Part shown: positions 52,224 to 60,903 of the stretch, piece after piece
Numbering within the stretch: the first letter of the stretch is position 1
How the letters are laid out: each line of letters begins with the position of its first letter
Origin: Bog-473 sp963751335
GTDB taxonomy: Bacteria > Actinomycetota > Acidimicrobiia > Acidimicrobiales > RAAP-2
Length of the DNA stretch: 64,000 nucleotides
Assembly (NCBI GenBank): GCA_963751335.1
Contig: CAVVUB010000007.1
Location: forward strand, 434,001-498,000
Reading direction: 5' to 3'
Position numbers and translations under genes: made by a program
The notes under the pieces: model-generated
What the model was told of the DNA's origin: nothing
The model's input: the letters and a program-made list of their open reading frames with translations, nothing else
The model's database searches: none

Positions 52224-54023
52224 GTGGACGCACCCCGGCGCGCCCGGACCCTTCCCCTCCGCACCGCCGCGGCCTACGTCGCCGTCGGCACCGGGGTCTC
52301 GCGGATCACGGGGCTGCTCCGGCTGGTCGCCCTGGCCTGGGCGCTCGGCCAGATTTCGTTGGCCGACTCCTACAACCTGGCCAACACCACCCCGAACATG
52401 CTCTACGACGTCGTCCTCGGCGGCGTCCTCTCGGCCACCTTCATCCCCGTCTTCGTCGACCGGCTCGCCAACAAGGAGGAGCGCGACGCCTTCGACTCCA
52501 TCTCTTCGGTCATCACGGTGTCGGTGGTCGTGTTGCTCGGAACGACGGTGGTCGCGCTCGTCGCCGCGCCCTATCTCATCACCGCCCTGACCGCGGCCGA
52601 TCCCCATGCCAGCCATGCGCAGCTCGAGCACCTCATCCTCGAGCGCCAGGTCGCCACGACGTTCCTGCGCTGGTTCGTGATTCAGATCGGCGCCTACGGA
52701 CTCTTCGCACTCGGCGCTGCGTTGTTGAACACCCGCCGCCGCTTCGTCGCGGTCGCCTGGGCGCCCATCGTCAACAACCTCGTCTGCATCGGCATCCTGG
52801 TCTGGTTCGGACTCTGGGCCGGCCACGGCGCCGACCTGGCCAGCGTCGAGGCACACCGTTCCCAGCTCGTCCTGCTCGGTCTGGGCACCTCGCTCGGCGT
52901 CGTGCTCCAGGGACTGGCCCTCATCCCCAGCCTGCGCGGGGCCGATCTCGGGTTGTTGCGCTGGCGCTGGAACCTTCACGACGACGCATTGCGCGCCGTG
53001 GTCCGCCTCGGCGCCTGGACCTTCGGCTTCGTCCTGGCCAACCAGATCGCCCTCTTCGTGGTCACCGTGCTGGCCGGCAGCGTCCCGGGCCCCGACCCGG
53101 TGTCCTCGTATACGTACGCCTACGCGTTCTTCCAACTTCCGTATGGGGTCGTCGCCGTCACGGTCATGTCCGTGGTCACACCGGACCTGGCCCAGCGCTG
53201 GTCGACCGGTGACCAAACCGCCTTCTTGCATCGCATGAGCGGAGGGCTCAGGGCCATCCTGGCCCTCATCATCCCGTCCGCCGTCGGAATGCTCCTCCTG
53301 GCCCGACCCGCGGTGGCCCTCCTGCAGGGATACGGCCACAGCACCGCGGCCCAGACGAGCACCACCGGAGCCGCCCTGGCGATGTTCGCCCTGGGCCTGC
53401 CCGGATTCTGCACCTACCTCTACTTGGTCCGGGTCCTCCAATCGATGCAGCGCACCAGGGTCGCCTTCTACCTCTACCTGGTCGAGAACGGCATCAACGT
53501 GGTGCTGGCCGTCCTCCTTGTCCACACGTTGGGCGTGCGTGGCCTGGCCCTCTCGCTCTCGATCGCCTACACCGTCGCCGCCGTGTTGACCCTCGTCGTC
53601 TTCCACCGGTGGTTCGGGCGCCTCGCCCCTCGTGAAACCTGGGCCCCTCTCTGGCGCGTGCTGATCGCCAGCATCCCGATGGCCGTCGTCGTCCTAGTCA
53701 TCTCGAACCTGTCGGCTTCGACCAGCCCGGCCGGCCTGTTGGCCCGGGTGGTGGGTTCGGTGCTCGCGGGCGCCATCACCTTCGGGGCCGTCGTCATCTG
53801 GCTCGGGCAACGCGACGAGGCACGACGGCGAGCGGACCGACCTCCTCGTGGTCTCGGCCCCGGCGCCGGCCCCGGACCCGGTTCCGGCTCACAACCACCG
53901 GCGCCACCGACCCCACCCGGACCCGGACCCGGTTCCGAACTCAGCGGTCCCGGACCGGCGTCCGTCCCCACACCGGAAGCACCCGCACGCCCCGTCGGCG
54001 TCCGCCCCGGTGGAGCCGCCTGA
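52224..54023 (+). CDS. murJ: Lipid II flippase MurJ (MviN family)
   Basis: 599 residues from GTG 52224; the frame is open 20 codons further but would overlap DUF6049. Fourteen or so helices; family marks VSRITGLLRLVALAWALG, NTTPNMLYDVVLGGVLSATFIPVF, QLPYGVVAVTVMSVVTPDLA and YLYLVENGINVVLAVLL. Flips the peptidoglycan precursor lipid II. The last ~70 residues are a cytoplasmic Pro/Gly-rich tail (GPGAGPGPGSGSQPP), perhaps a docking segment, as the mycobacterial homologue also has a large C-terminal part. Confidence 0.93.
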   Translation: MDAPRRARTLPLRTAAAYVAVGTGVSRITGLLRLVALAWALGQISLADSYNLANTTPNMLYDVVLGGVLSATFIPVFVDRLANKEERDAFDSISSVITVSVVVLLGTTVVALVAAPYLITALTAADPHASHAQLEHLILERQVATTFLRWFVIQIGAYGLFALGAALLNTRRRFVAVAWAPIVNNLVCIGILVWFGLWAGHGADLASVEAHRSQLVLLGLGTSLGVVLQGLALIPSLRGADLGLLRWRWNLHDDALRAVVRLGAWTFGFVLANQIALFVVTVLAGSVPGPDPVSSYTYAYAFFQLPYGVVAVTVMSVVTPDLAQRWSTGDQTAFLHRMSGGLRAILALIIPSAVGMLLLARPAVALLQGYGHSTAAQTSTTGAALAMFALGLPGFCTYLYLVRVLQSMQRTRVAFYLYLVENGINVVLAVLLVHTLGVRGLALSLSIAYTVAAVLTLVVFHRWFGRLAPRETWAPLWRVLIASIPMAVVVLVISNLSASTSPAGLLARVVGSVLAGAITFGAVVIWLGQRDEARRRADRPPRGLGPGAGPGPGSGSQPPAPPTPPGPGPGSELSGPGPASVPTPEAPARPVGVRPGGAA

Positions 54024-54070
54024 GCCGGCAGAGCCGCCGGGCCCGACCGCCCCCGTGGCAGACTCCGTAG

Positions 54071-54931
54071 GTGCCCGGCGTCCACATCGTCACCGACAGC
54101 GCCTGCGACCTGACGGACCAGCTCGTCAAAGAGCTCAACGTCGGCGTGGTGCCTCTCACCATCCGGTTCGGCGAGGAGGAGCTCGAGGACCGGCGCCAGC
54201 TCACACCGGCGGAGTTCTGGGAGCGCTGTCGCTCCATGACCACCCTCCCCGAGACGGCCGCCCCCTCCCCGGGCTCGTTCCAGGCCGCCTACCGGCAGGC
54301 GGCCGACGAGGGCGCCGACGCCGTGCTGTGCCTCACCATCTCGTCGAAGGTGTCGGCCACCTACGCCTCGGCCAAGACGGCCGCCGAGACCTACGAAGGC
54401 ATCCCGGTACGCGTCGTCGACACCTACTCGCTCACCATGGGACAGGGGCTGCTCGTCATCGCCGCCGCAGAAGACGCGGCGGCCGGCGCGGGCCTCGACG
54501 ACCTCGTCAGCGCCACCGAGGACCGCATCCCCCGCACCCGGATCTACGGCGTCATCGGGGCCCTCGAGCACCTCCAGCGCGGCGGCCGCATCGGCGGGGC
54601 CCAGGCCCTGCTCGGCTCGATCCTCAACATCAAGCCCGTCATCCAGCTCAAGGACGGCGAGGTGGCCGAGGAGTCCAAGCAAAGGACCCGGGCCAGGGCC
54701 CTGACCTACATGCGCCACAAGGTCGAGGCCGACGCGCCCCTCGAGCGCATCGCCGTGGCCGACGGCGCGTGCGACGACTTCGCCGACGTCTTGAAGGGTC
54801 TCGAGGGCATCGCCACCGAGCATCCCCTCCTCGCCACCGAGCTCGGGCCCGTGGTCGGCACCCACGCGGGCCCCAACACGGTGGGCGTCTGCTACATCGT
54901 CCCAGGACAGGGTGGCCGGAGCGGCGGGTAG
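54071..54931 (+). CDS. DegV family fatty-acid-binding protein
   Basis: 286 residues from GTG 54071. DegV hallmarks: VHIVTDSACDLT, VVPLTIRFGEEELED, the TTLPETAAPSPGSFQAAY segment, LTISSKVSATYASA, DTYSLTMGQG and ALEHLQRGGRIGGAQALLGSILNIKP. DegV/FakB proteins bind fatty acids for phosphorylation by a kinase; no FakA-type kinase is nearby. Follows murJ by 47 bases. Confidence 0.92.
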   Translation: MPGVHIVTDSACDLTDQLVKELNVGVVPLTIRFGEEELEDRRQLTPAEFWERCRSMTTLPETAAPSPGSFQAAYRQAADEGADAVLCLTISSKVSATYASAKTAAETYEGIPVRVVDTYSLTMGQGLLVIAAAEDAAAGAGLDDLVSATEDRIPRTRIYGVIGALEHLQRGGRIGGAQALLGSILNIKPVIQLKDGEVAEESKQRTRARALTYMRHKVEADAPLERIAVADGACDDFADVLKGLEGIATEHPLLATELGPVVGTHAGPNTVGVCYIVPGQGGRSGG

Positions 54932-54941
54932 TCTCTCGCCC

Positions 54942-55244
54942 GTGGCAGACAACGACATCGGAGACGCCCTCTCGGCGCGGGCCCTCGACACCATCGACAC
55001 GGTGGTCGCCGTGGTCAACGACAAGGCCGTGCGGCCGGCGGTCGTGGCCGCCCGCGCCGTCGTGTTCGGCGTCATCATCGCCGTGATCGGCATCGCCGTC
55101 CTGGTCCTCTTCTGCGTGGGCTTCATCCGCCTGACCACCATCGCGGGCCACCGGATCTGGGCCTCGTACATCGTCCTGGGGCTGATCTTCAGCGGCGCCG
55201 GAGCCTTCGTCTACTCGCGCCGCGGCCTCCCACCCGAGGCCTGA
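54942..55244 (+). CDS. Small two-helix membrane protein
   Basis: 100 residues from GTG 54942. An amphipathic N-terminal part (ALDTIDTVVAVVNDKAVRP) is followed by two helices (VVFGVIIAVIGIAVLVLFCVGF; ASYIVLGLIFSGAGAFVY). No family recognised. It is squeezed between degV and trxB, ten and one bases away, so it is co-transcribed with them. Confidence 0.65.
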   Translation: MADNDIGDALSARALDTIDTVVAVVNDKAVRPAVVAARAVVFGVIIAVIGIAVLVLFCVGFIRLTTIAGHRIWASYIVLGLIFSGAGAFVYSRRGLPPEA

Positions 55245-55245
55245 C

Positions 55246-56218
55246 GTGTCCCCGGTTCCCGAGCATCGCAAGGTCGTCATCGTGGGCAGCGGGCCCGCCG
55301 GCCTGACCGCCGCCCTCTACACGGCCCGGGCCCAGCTCGAGCCGCTGGTCATCGAGGGCGAGCCGTCGTCGACGAGTGACCAGCCCGGCGGCCAGCTCAT
55401 GCTGACGACCGAGGTCGAGAACTACCCCGGCTTCGTCGACGGCATCATGGGCCCCGAGCTCATGGGCGTCATGCGGGCCCAGGCCCAGCGCTTCGAGGCC
55501 GAGCTGCGCACGGCCAAGGTCAGCCGGCTCGAGGTGGGGACCTGGCCCTTCGAGATCTGGGTGGGCGACCCGCAGGCCGATGAGCCCACGGTCCAGGCCG
55601 ACGCGCTCGATCATCGCCACGGGGGCCCGCTCCCTCATGCTCGGGATTCCCAACGAGGACCGCCTCCTCGGCTACGGCGTCTCGACCTGCGCCACCTGCG
55701 ACGGCTTCTTCTTCCGGGGCCACAACATCGCCGTCGTCGGTGGCGGCGACTCGGCCCTCGAGGAAGCCAACTTCCTGACGCGCTTCGCCGACAAGGTCTA
55801 CCTCGTCCACCGCCGCGACCAGCTCCGGGCTTCGAAGATCATGCAGGAACGGGCCAAGGCCAATCCCAAGATCGAGTTCTTGTGGAACACGACGGTCACC
55901 GACATCGTCGGCGACACGAAGGTCAGCGGTGTCAAGGTCCGTGACACCGTCACCGGCGTCGAGTCCGAGCTCGATGCGACCGGCCTCTTCGTCGCCATCG
56001 GCCACGAGCCCAACTCGTCGCTCCTCAAGGGACAGTTGGAGTTGGAGGACACCGGGTACGTCAAGACGTTCGACGCCACCACCCGCACCAGCGTGGACGG
56101 CGTCTTCGCCTGCGGCGACGTCCAGGACCACTACTACCGCCAAGCCATCACCTCGGCCGGATCCGGCTGCATGGCCGCCATCGACGCCGAGCGCTGGCTC
56201 GAAATGCGGGGCGAGTGA
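55246..56218 (+). CDS. trxB: Thioredoxin reductase (single frameshift as read)
   Basis: Starts at GTG 55246. FAD loop IVGSGPAGLTAALYTARA; GQLMLTTEVENYPGF; then the frame breaks at 55609, where one extra G after GCGCTC turns ALIIATGA into ALDHRHG. Skipping that base restores continuity into ATGARSLMLGIPNE, the redox site STCATCDGFFF, the NADPH loop VVGGGDSALEEA, and the end GVFACGDVQDHYYRQAITSAGSGCMAAID. Total length then is normal (324 residues). An essential gene, so a sequencing error is the likelier cause. Confidence 0.9.
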
Positions 56219-56308
56219 TCGCCCGCCCCGCGGTCAGGACCGACCGACCCGCCCGCCGGGAACAAGATCACGCCCAGCAGTGTTGGACACGTCGATCAAG
56301 GAGATGCC

Positions 56309-56635
56309 ATGAGCGAGAAGCTTGAGACCGTCACCGACGCTACCTTTGACGAGCATGTCAAGAGTTCGGATGTCCCCGTACTGGTGGACTTCTGGGCGGA
56401 ATGGTGTGGCCCGTGCAAGATGATCTCCCCGGTGTTGGAGGAGATCGCGGAGGAGCAGGCGGGCAAGATCCGAATCGTCAAACTGAACATCGACGACAAC
56501 CTCGACGTGACCCGTCGGTTCGACGTGCTGAGCATTCCGACCCTGATCCTGTTCAAGGACGGGGAGCCTCAGGTCCGTCTGATCGGGGCGAAGCCCAAGG
56601 GCGCGCTGCTCGAAGAGATCTCGGGCTACCTGTAG
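56309..56635 (+). CDS. trxA: Thioredoxin
   Basis: 108 residues from ATG 56309 (AAGGAGATGCC upstream). Active site VDFWAEWCGPCKMISP, cis-Pro loop VLSIPTLILFKDG, normal length. Electron acceptor of the TrxB encoded just upstream and donor for peroxiredoxin and similar enzymes. Confidence 0.97.
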   Translation: MSEKLETVTDATFDEHVKSSDVPVLVDFWAEWCGPCKMISPVLEEIAEEQAGKIRIVKLNIDDNLDVTRRFDVLSIPTLILFKDGEPQVRLIGAKPKGALLEEISGYL

Positions 56636-56643
56636 GCCTCCCG

Positions 56644-57609
56644 CTGGCGATCGGCGACCGCGGCGACGCGGTCTCCGACGTGCAGCACCGCCTGGCGGCC
56701 GTGCTCCCAGGCGTCCCCGTCGACGCCGACGGGATCTTCGGAGCGGGCACACGGGCGGCGGTCCAGGCCTTCCAACGCCTGCGTGGCCTTCGCGTGGACG
56801 GGGTCTGTGGCCTCCAGACCTGGGAAACCCTGGTCGAAGCCGGATTCCGGGTAGGTGACCGCTTCTTGTACCGCCGGACTCCCATGCTGCGGGGTGACGA
56901 CGTGGCGGATCTCCAACAGCGCTTGTGCACCCTCGGGTTCGACACCGGGCGGGTGGACGGCATCTTCGGTGACGACACCGCCCGCGCCCTGGGCGAATTC
57001 CAGCGCAACGCGGGCTTACCGGTGGACGGCATCGTGGGGGACGCCACCCTCAGTGAGCTGCTACGCCTCGAGAGCCGTCACCACGATCCCGAGCTGGTCT
57101 CGGCCGTGCGGGCCCGCGCCGTCCTGCGCAGCGCTCCCCCGACCCTCCAGGGCCGCCACATCGCCGTCGGTGAGACCGGGGGACTGGGCAGCGTGACGGG
57201 CGCCTTGCGCCGGCGCCTGACCTTCGCCGGCATCCGGGTCACCGAACTCCATCATCCCGACGACGCCGTCCAGGCCCGTGAGGCCAACGAGCTGGCCGTC
57301 GACGTCTTCGTAGGGTTGAGGCTCAATCCCTCGACCTCGTCGTGCCGGACGGCCTTCTGGGCCGGGACGCACGACGAGTCACCTGGCGGGCGCCGCCTGG
57401 CCGAGATGGTCCAGGGCGCCGTGCCCGAGGCGCTGGGCATCGGGGACGGCGGGGTTTTGGGGATGTCGGTCCGCATCTTGCGCGAGACCAGGATGCCTGC
57501 AGTCGTGGTCGAGCTCGGTCCGGCCAGCCGGGTCGTCGAACGAGCTTCGTCCCTGGCGGCTGCACTCTCGACGGCCTTGGGGCGCTGGGCCGACGTCTCC
57601 TGGGACTGA
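56644..57609 (+). CDS. cwlM: CwlM-like amidase-fold protein, probably non-catalytic
   Basis: About 321 residues. The frame has no ATG or GTG before the first domain; CTG 56644, eight bases after trxA, is taken as the start with low certainty. GTG 56680 would cut the domain. Two PG_binding_1 repeats come first (LAIGDRGDAVSDVQHRL; LRGDDVADLQQRL...DGIFGDDTARAL), then an Amidase_3 domain. There the zinc His loop GHGG reads GETGG and the SIHAN His reads GLRLN, so zinc cannot bind normally; VVVELG keeps the terminal Glu. No signal peptide. This fits mycobacterial CwlM, a cytoplasmic activator of MurA. Confidence 0.8.
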   Translation: MAIGDRGDAVSDVQHRLAAVLPGVPVDADGIFGAGTRAAVQAFQRLRGLRVDGVCGLQTWETLVEAGFRVGDRFLYRRTPMLRGDDVADLQQRLCTLGFDTGRVDGIFGDDTARALGEFQRNAGLPVDGIVGDATLSELLRLESRHHDPELVSAVRARAVLRSAPPTLQGRHIAVGETGGLGSVTGALRRRLTFAGIRVTELHHPDDAVQAREANELAVDVFVGLRLNPSTSSCRTAFWAGTHDESPGGRRLAEMVQGAVPEALGIGDGGVLGMSVRILRETRMPAVVVELGPASRVVERASSLAAALSTALGRWADVSWD

Positions 57610-57696
57610 GGACGCGCCATCACCGCTCTCTGACGGCCTGGGGGCCGTGGGCGACGGTTACGCGATCAAAGGCTCAGAGAGGTGAACCCGGTGACA

Positions 57697-57725
57697 ATCC
57701 ACAATGTCATGCACAGGTTGTGGAT
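57697..57725. repeat. Inverted repeat ATCCACAA-N13-TTGTGGAT
   Basis: Perfect 8-base arms, 57697-57704 and 57718-57725, between the convergent cwlM and parB genes. Each arm resembles part of a DnaA box (xxATCCACA). It is A+T-rich and lacks a T-run, so a terminator is less likely. A second inverted pair, CTCTCTGA/TCAGAGAG, lies at 57626-57633 and 57674-57681. Confidence 0.35.
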
Positions 57726-57757
57726 GAAGCTGAACCGACCCTTGACGGTTGTGTGAA

Positions 57758-58717
57758 CTATGCGACGCCGCCGTCACCGACCATGGCCCGATAGATCCGC
57801 TCGAGGTCCTCGAGGGTGGCGAACTCGACCACGAGTCGACCCCTCCGGTTCTGAATATCGACCTTGACCCGGGTGTTGAGATAGGTCGAGAGGAGCTCCT
57901 CGAGTTCGAGCACGCCCGGCTCGGGGAGCCGGCGCGCCGGGACCCGACGGGTGCCCGGCTCGGTAGTACTCGGAGTCACACCGACCGCGGGCTCGCCAGC
58001 GTCCGCTGTCGTCTCGGGTATGGGCGGCACGACCCGCAACTCTGCACCACCCGTTCGGACCAGATCCTCGACCGCCCGCACCGTCAACCCTTCCTCGACG
58101 ATGCGCTCGACCAACCGCTCTTGTAACGCCCGGTCGGGGGTACCCAGGAGGGCCCGGGCGTGGCCCGCCGAGATCGTCCGTTCGGCCAGGGCCCGCTGTG
58201 CGCCCGCCGGCAACTGGAGGAGGCGCAAGGTGTTGGTCACCGTGGCCCGGCCCTTCCCCATACGGGTGGCGACCTGCTCGTGGGTGAGTCCGAACTCGTC
58301 GATCAACTGCTGGTAGGCCGCGGCCTCCTCGAGGGCGTTGAGGTCATCTCGGTGGAGGTTCTCAACCAGGGCTTGCTCGAGACTCGACCGGTCGTCGGCC
58401 GCGTGTTGAACCAGGACGGGGATGGTCTGGAGTCCGGCCCGGCGGGCGGCTCGCCAACGCCGCTCCCCCGCGATCAGCTCGTAGCTCTCCGATTCGTCGA
58501 CCAGCTCACGCACGAGCACCGGCTGCAGAAGGCCGACCTCCCTGATGGAGTCGGCCAGCGAGGCCATCGACTCCTCGTCGAAATGACTTCGGGGCTGGAA
58601 CGTGTTGGGACGGATGTGCGAGATGGAAACCACTCGCAGGAGCGAGTCGGTCTCCCCCGTTGCCTCGCTGGGAATGAGGGCGCTCAGCCCCTTACCGAGT
58701 CCGCTGCGGCGCGTCAT
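57758..58717 (-). CDS. parB: Chromosome partitioning protein ParB
   Basis: 319 residues from ATG 58717, overlapping the parA end by 26 bases. N-terminal RRSGLGKGLSALIP; CTP-binding HIRPNTFQPRSHF and the GERRWRAA box; VENLHRDDLNALEEA; helix-turn-helix LTHEQVATRMGKGRATVTNTLRLLQLP; dimer domain at the C-terminus (NRRGRLVVEFATLEDLERIY). Loads on parS and slides as a CTP-dependent clamp. Confidence 0.96.
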   Translation of the reverse strand: MTRRSGLGKGLSALIPSEATGETDSLLRVVSISHIRPNTFQPRSHFDEESMASLADSIREVGLLQPVLVRELVDESESYELIAGERRWRAARRAGLQTIPVLVQHAADDRSSLEQALVENLHRDDLNALEEAAAYQQLIDEFGLTHEQVATRMGKGRATVTNTLRLLQLPAGAQRALAERTISAGHARALLGTPDRALQERLVERIVEEGLTVRAVEDLVRTGGAELRVVPPIPETTADAGEPAVGVTPSTTEPGTRRVPARRLPEPGVLELEELLSTYLNTRVKVDIQNRRGRLVVEFATLEDLERIYRAMVGDGGVA

Positions 58718-60131
58718 TGCTCACCTCCTTGGCCAGCTCGCGGTAGGCCACGGCGCCCCGCGAGGCGGGATCGAACACAGTGATCGGCTGCCCGAACGAC
58801 GGTGCCTCGGAGAGCCGCACCGTCCTCGGGATCACGATGCGGCACACCCGCTCGCCAAAGTGCGCCCGCACCTCGTTCGCCACGTCGACGGACAGGCGGG
58901 TCCTCGAGTCGAACATCGTCAGCACGATCGTGCGGACCTCGAGGTTCTCGTTCAGGTTGCTCGAGACCAGATTCACATTGCGCAGGAGCTGGCTCAGACC
59001 CTCCAGGGCGTAGTACTCGCACTGGATCGGCACAAGTACCTCGTCCGCCGCGGCCAGACCGTTCACCGTGATGAGGCCGAGGGACGGAGGGCAGTCGATC
59101 AGTACGAAGTCGAAGTCCTCGACCACGGTATCGATTGCCCGCTTCAGCCTGAGCTCGCGGCTGAAGGCCGGAACCAGCTCGATTTCGATTCCGGCCAGGT
59201 CGATGGTGGCCGGGGCGACGAAGAGGTTCTTCACGCTGGTCGGCTCGATGCAGTCTTCGAGGGGCTGGTCCCGCATGATCACGTCGTACATGGAGTACTC
59301 GAAGTTCCGGGCTTCGACGCCAAGACCCGTCGTGGCGTTGCCCTGGGGATCCAGGTCGATGACCAGTACCCGATACCCCTGTTCAGCGAGAGCTGCGCCC
59401 AGGTTTACCGTGGTCGTGGTCTTTCCCACACCGCCTTTTTGGTTGGCGACGGCGATGACCCGGGGCAGTTCTGGGACATCGGGCTTGGTGCCATTGAGCA
59501 GGTCGCTGGCATCATTCGAGATCGTGGGTGGACGCCTGGCGTGACCCTTCCCAGTCGGTTCGGGGCTCGAAACGGCGACGGCGGTTTCAGGTTCTGTCGC
59601 CGCGCCGACCGCTTCCACACCGCCGACCGCTTCCACACCGCCGGCCGCTTCCGCGGCCGTGCCAGCCGCTCCCGCCATGCCGGCTGCATCCACCGTGCCT
59701 GCCTGTGGCTCCCGTGACTGACTCCCTGAGGTTGCAGAGAGACCTGGCTGTTCATTGGGAAAATCGGAAGATTGAGCGGCGCTCTGCACCGGCTCTGACA
59801 AGGCGGTCGCCTCTCTCCCGCCGTTGGGATCTGCTTCACCTCGGCCCGGGTCCTCAGGCGCCGATTCCACAGGTCCATCCCCTGAATCACCCGCTTCCGC
59901 TTCTTCGGACGAGTCCACCGGGGCCGCCGGCGCCTGGGCCCCCTCTGCAGGGCGGCGTTCTGCGTTCAGAGGCTGCTCAGGTCCGTCGTTCGAAGACGGG
60001 GCGGGGATTGGCTCCGCGACAACATTGTCGACCGGCTCTGCCGAACCCGCCGGTCCCTCGTGTTCTGACGGATTCGATGAAGGAGTCGGGTCTGATTGAA
60101 ATACGTCTCTGTCCCGGCGCCGGATGCGCAT
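58692..60131 (-). CDS. parA: Chromosome partitioning ATPase ParA with acidic N-terminal extension
   Basis: 479 residues from ATG 60131; ATG 60224 is open but would start inside a parS site. The last ~260 residues are ParA/Soj: deviant Walker A ANQKGGVGKTTTTVNLGA, VLVIDLDPQGNATTG, DFVLIDCPPSLGLITVNG, PIQCEYYALEGL. The first ~215 residues are a low-complexity Pro/Ser/Glu/Ala region (SEEAEAGDSGDG; repeated GGVEAVGGVEAVGAATEPE), not usual in ParA. Moves ParB-parS complexes on the nucleoid. Confidence 0.92.
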   Translation of the reverse strand: MRIRRRDRDVFQSDPTPSSNPSEHEGPAGSAEPVDNVVAEPIPAPSSNDGPEQPLNAERRPAEGAQAPAAPVDSSEEAEAGDSGDGPVESAPEDPGRGEADPNGGREATALSEPVQSAAQSSDFPNEQPGLSATSGSQSREPQAGTVDAAGMAGAAGTAAEAAGGVEAVGGVEAVGAATEPETAVAVSSPEPTGKGHARRPPTISNDASDLLNGTKPDVPELPRVIAVANQKGGVGKTTTTVNLGAALAEQGYRVLVIDLDPQGNATTGLGVEARNFEYSMYDVIMRDQPLEDCIEPTSVKNLFVAPATIDLAGIEIELVPAFSRELRLKRAIDTVVEDFDFVLIDCPPSLGLITVNGLAAADEVLVPIQCEYYALEGLSQLLRNVNLVSSNLNENLEVRTIVLTMFDSRTRLSVDVANEVRAHFGERVCRIVIPRTVRLSEAPSFGQPITVFDPASRGAVAYRELAKEVSNDAPQRTR

Positions 60132-60203
60132 TAGGCGGTGAGTCCGGATCCCGAGGGCACGACGCCTATCCTGGCTTGCTTGCGTACGGAGGTCAAGACT
60201 TCC

Positions 60204-60219
60204 TGTTTCACGTGGAACA
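60204..60219. promoter_or_regulatory. parS site 1 (one mismatch)
   Basis: TGTTTCACGTGGAACA differs from the parS consensus TGTTTCACGTGAAACA at one base. It lies 73 bases upstream of the parA start used here. Confidence 0.85.
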
Positions 60220-60268
60220 TGCATACGTTGTCGATCCGCCGTACAACGGCCCTCCGGTGTCTGCCTAC

Positions 60269-60284
60269 TGTTTCACGTGAAACG
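60269..60284. promoter_or_regulatory. parS site 2
   Basis: TGTTTCACGTGAAACG matches 15 of 16 consensus bases, the core 14 perfectly. It is 65 bases from site 1, both near parA as in most bacteria. Confidence 0.92.
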
Positions 60285-60715
60285 TGGGGTCTCGATACCG
60301 CCTGGCCTGGGACGTCGCCTTCGCGCCGCTGATCAAGGCCTGTATCGGTCTACGGGCTGGGGTTCCCCGACGTCGCGCCTGCTACCCCAGGTGCGGACCG
60401 GCCTGTCACTGGCCTCCCGACATCTCGCCCGGTCGCCCCTCGCTCGCGAACTCCGGAGGGGCATCGCTATCCACAGAGGACCAGGTTCATGGTGGATTTC
60501 CTTCCGGGACCTCTTCTGACCTCCCTGTCACCGGGCTCCGTCCCCATTTCCACCGTGTTATTGGGACCCACAAGGGTTGGGGGCTGGGCCACATCGACGG
60601 GGTTGCGGGGCTGGACCGCACCCGCCGGGATGTGGGCTGGACCGCCCGAGAGAGCGGTCTTCAGGGCCACGCCCGGAAGACTTCAGCCTCCGTCCAATAC
60701 GGTGGCTCCCGGGGC

Positions 60716-60755
60716 AGGGCAGGGCAGGGCAGGGCAGGGCAGGGCAGGGCAGGGC
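60716..60755. repeat. (AGGGC)8 pentanucleotide repeat
   Basis: Eight perfect AGGGC copies, preceded by one GGGGC. G-runs at a 5-base period could slip in replication or form a G-quadruplex. Non-coding, between parS and rsmG. Confidence 0.92.
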
Positions 60756-60903
60756 GATCTACCTGGCTGACGCTGGGGCGTTGGGTGGAGACCTCGCACC
60801 GTGACGCCGGTCTGTAGCTGGGAGAGCGGGACCAACCAGGCGAGGCGTCCGGATCCCCTCTCGTGTCAGGCTGGCTCACAAAGGCGGGCTTCGGCCTGGT
60901 GGA

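Larger units (their letters stand above)
60132..60903. other. Intergenic region with parS sites and pentanucleotide repeat
   Basis: 772 bases between parA and rsmG. No gene recognised. Holds two parS sites close to parA and an AGGGC run at 60716-60755. The many open frames here are chance frames in G+C-rich DNA. Confidence 0.7.

Noticed and set aside
60132..60224. Extra 31 codons at the start of parA
   Set aside because: ATG 60224 lies right beside a parS site, has no ribosome site and would put parS inside the coding region.
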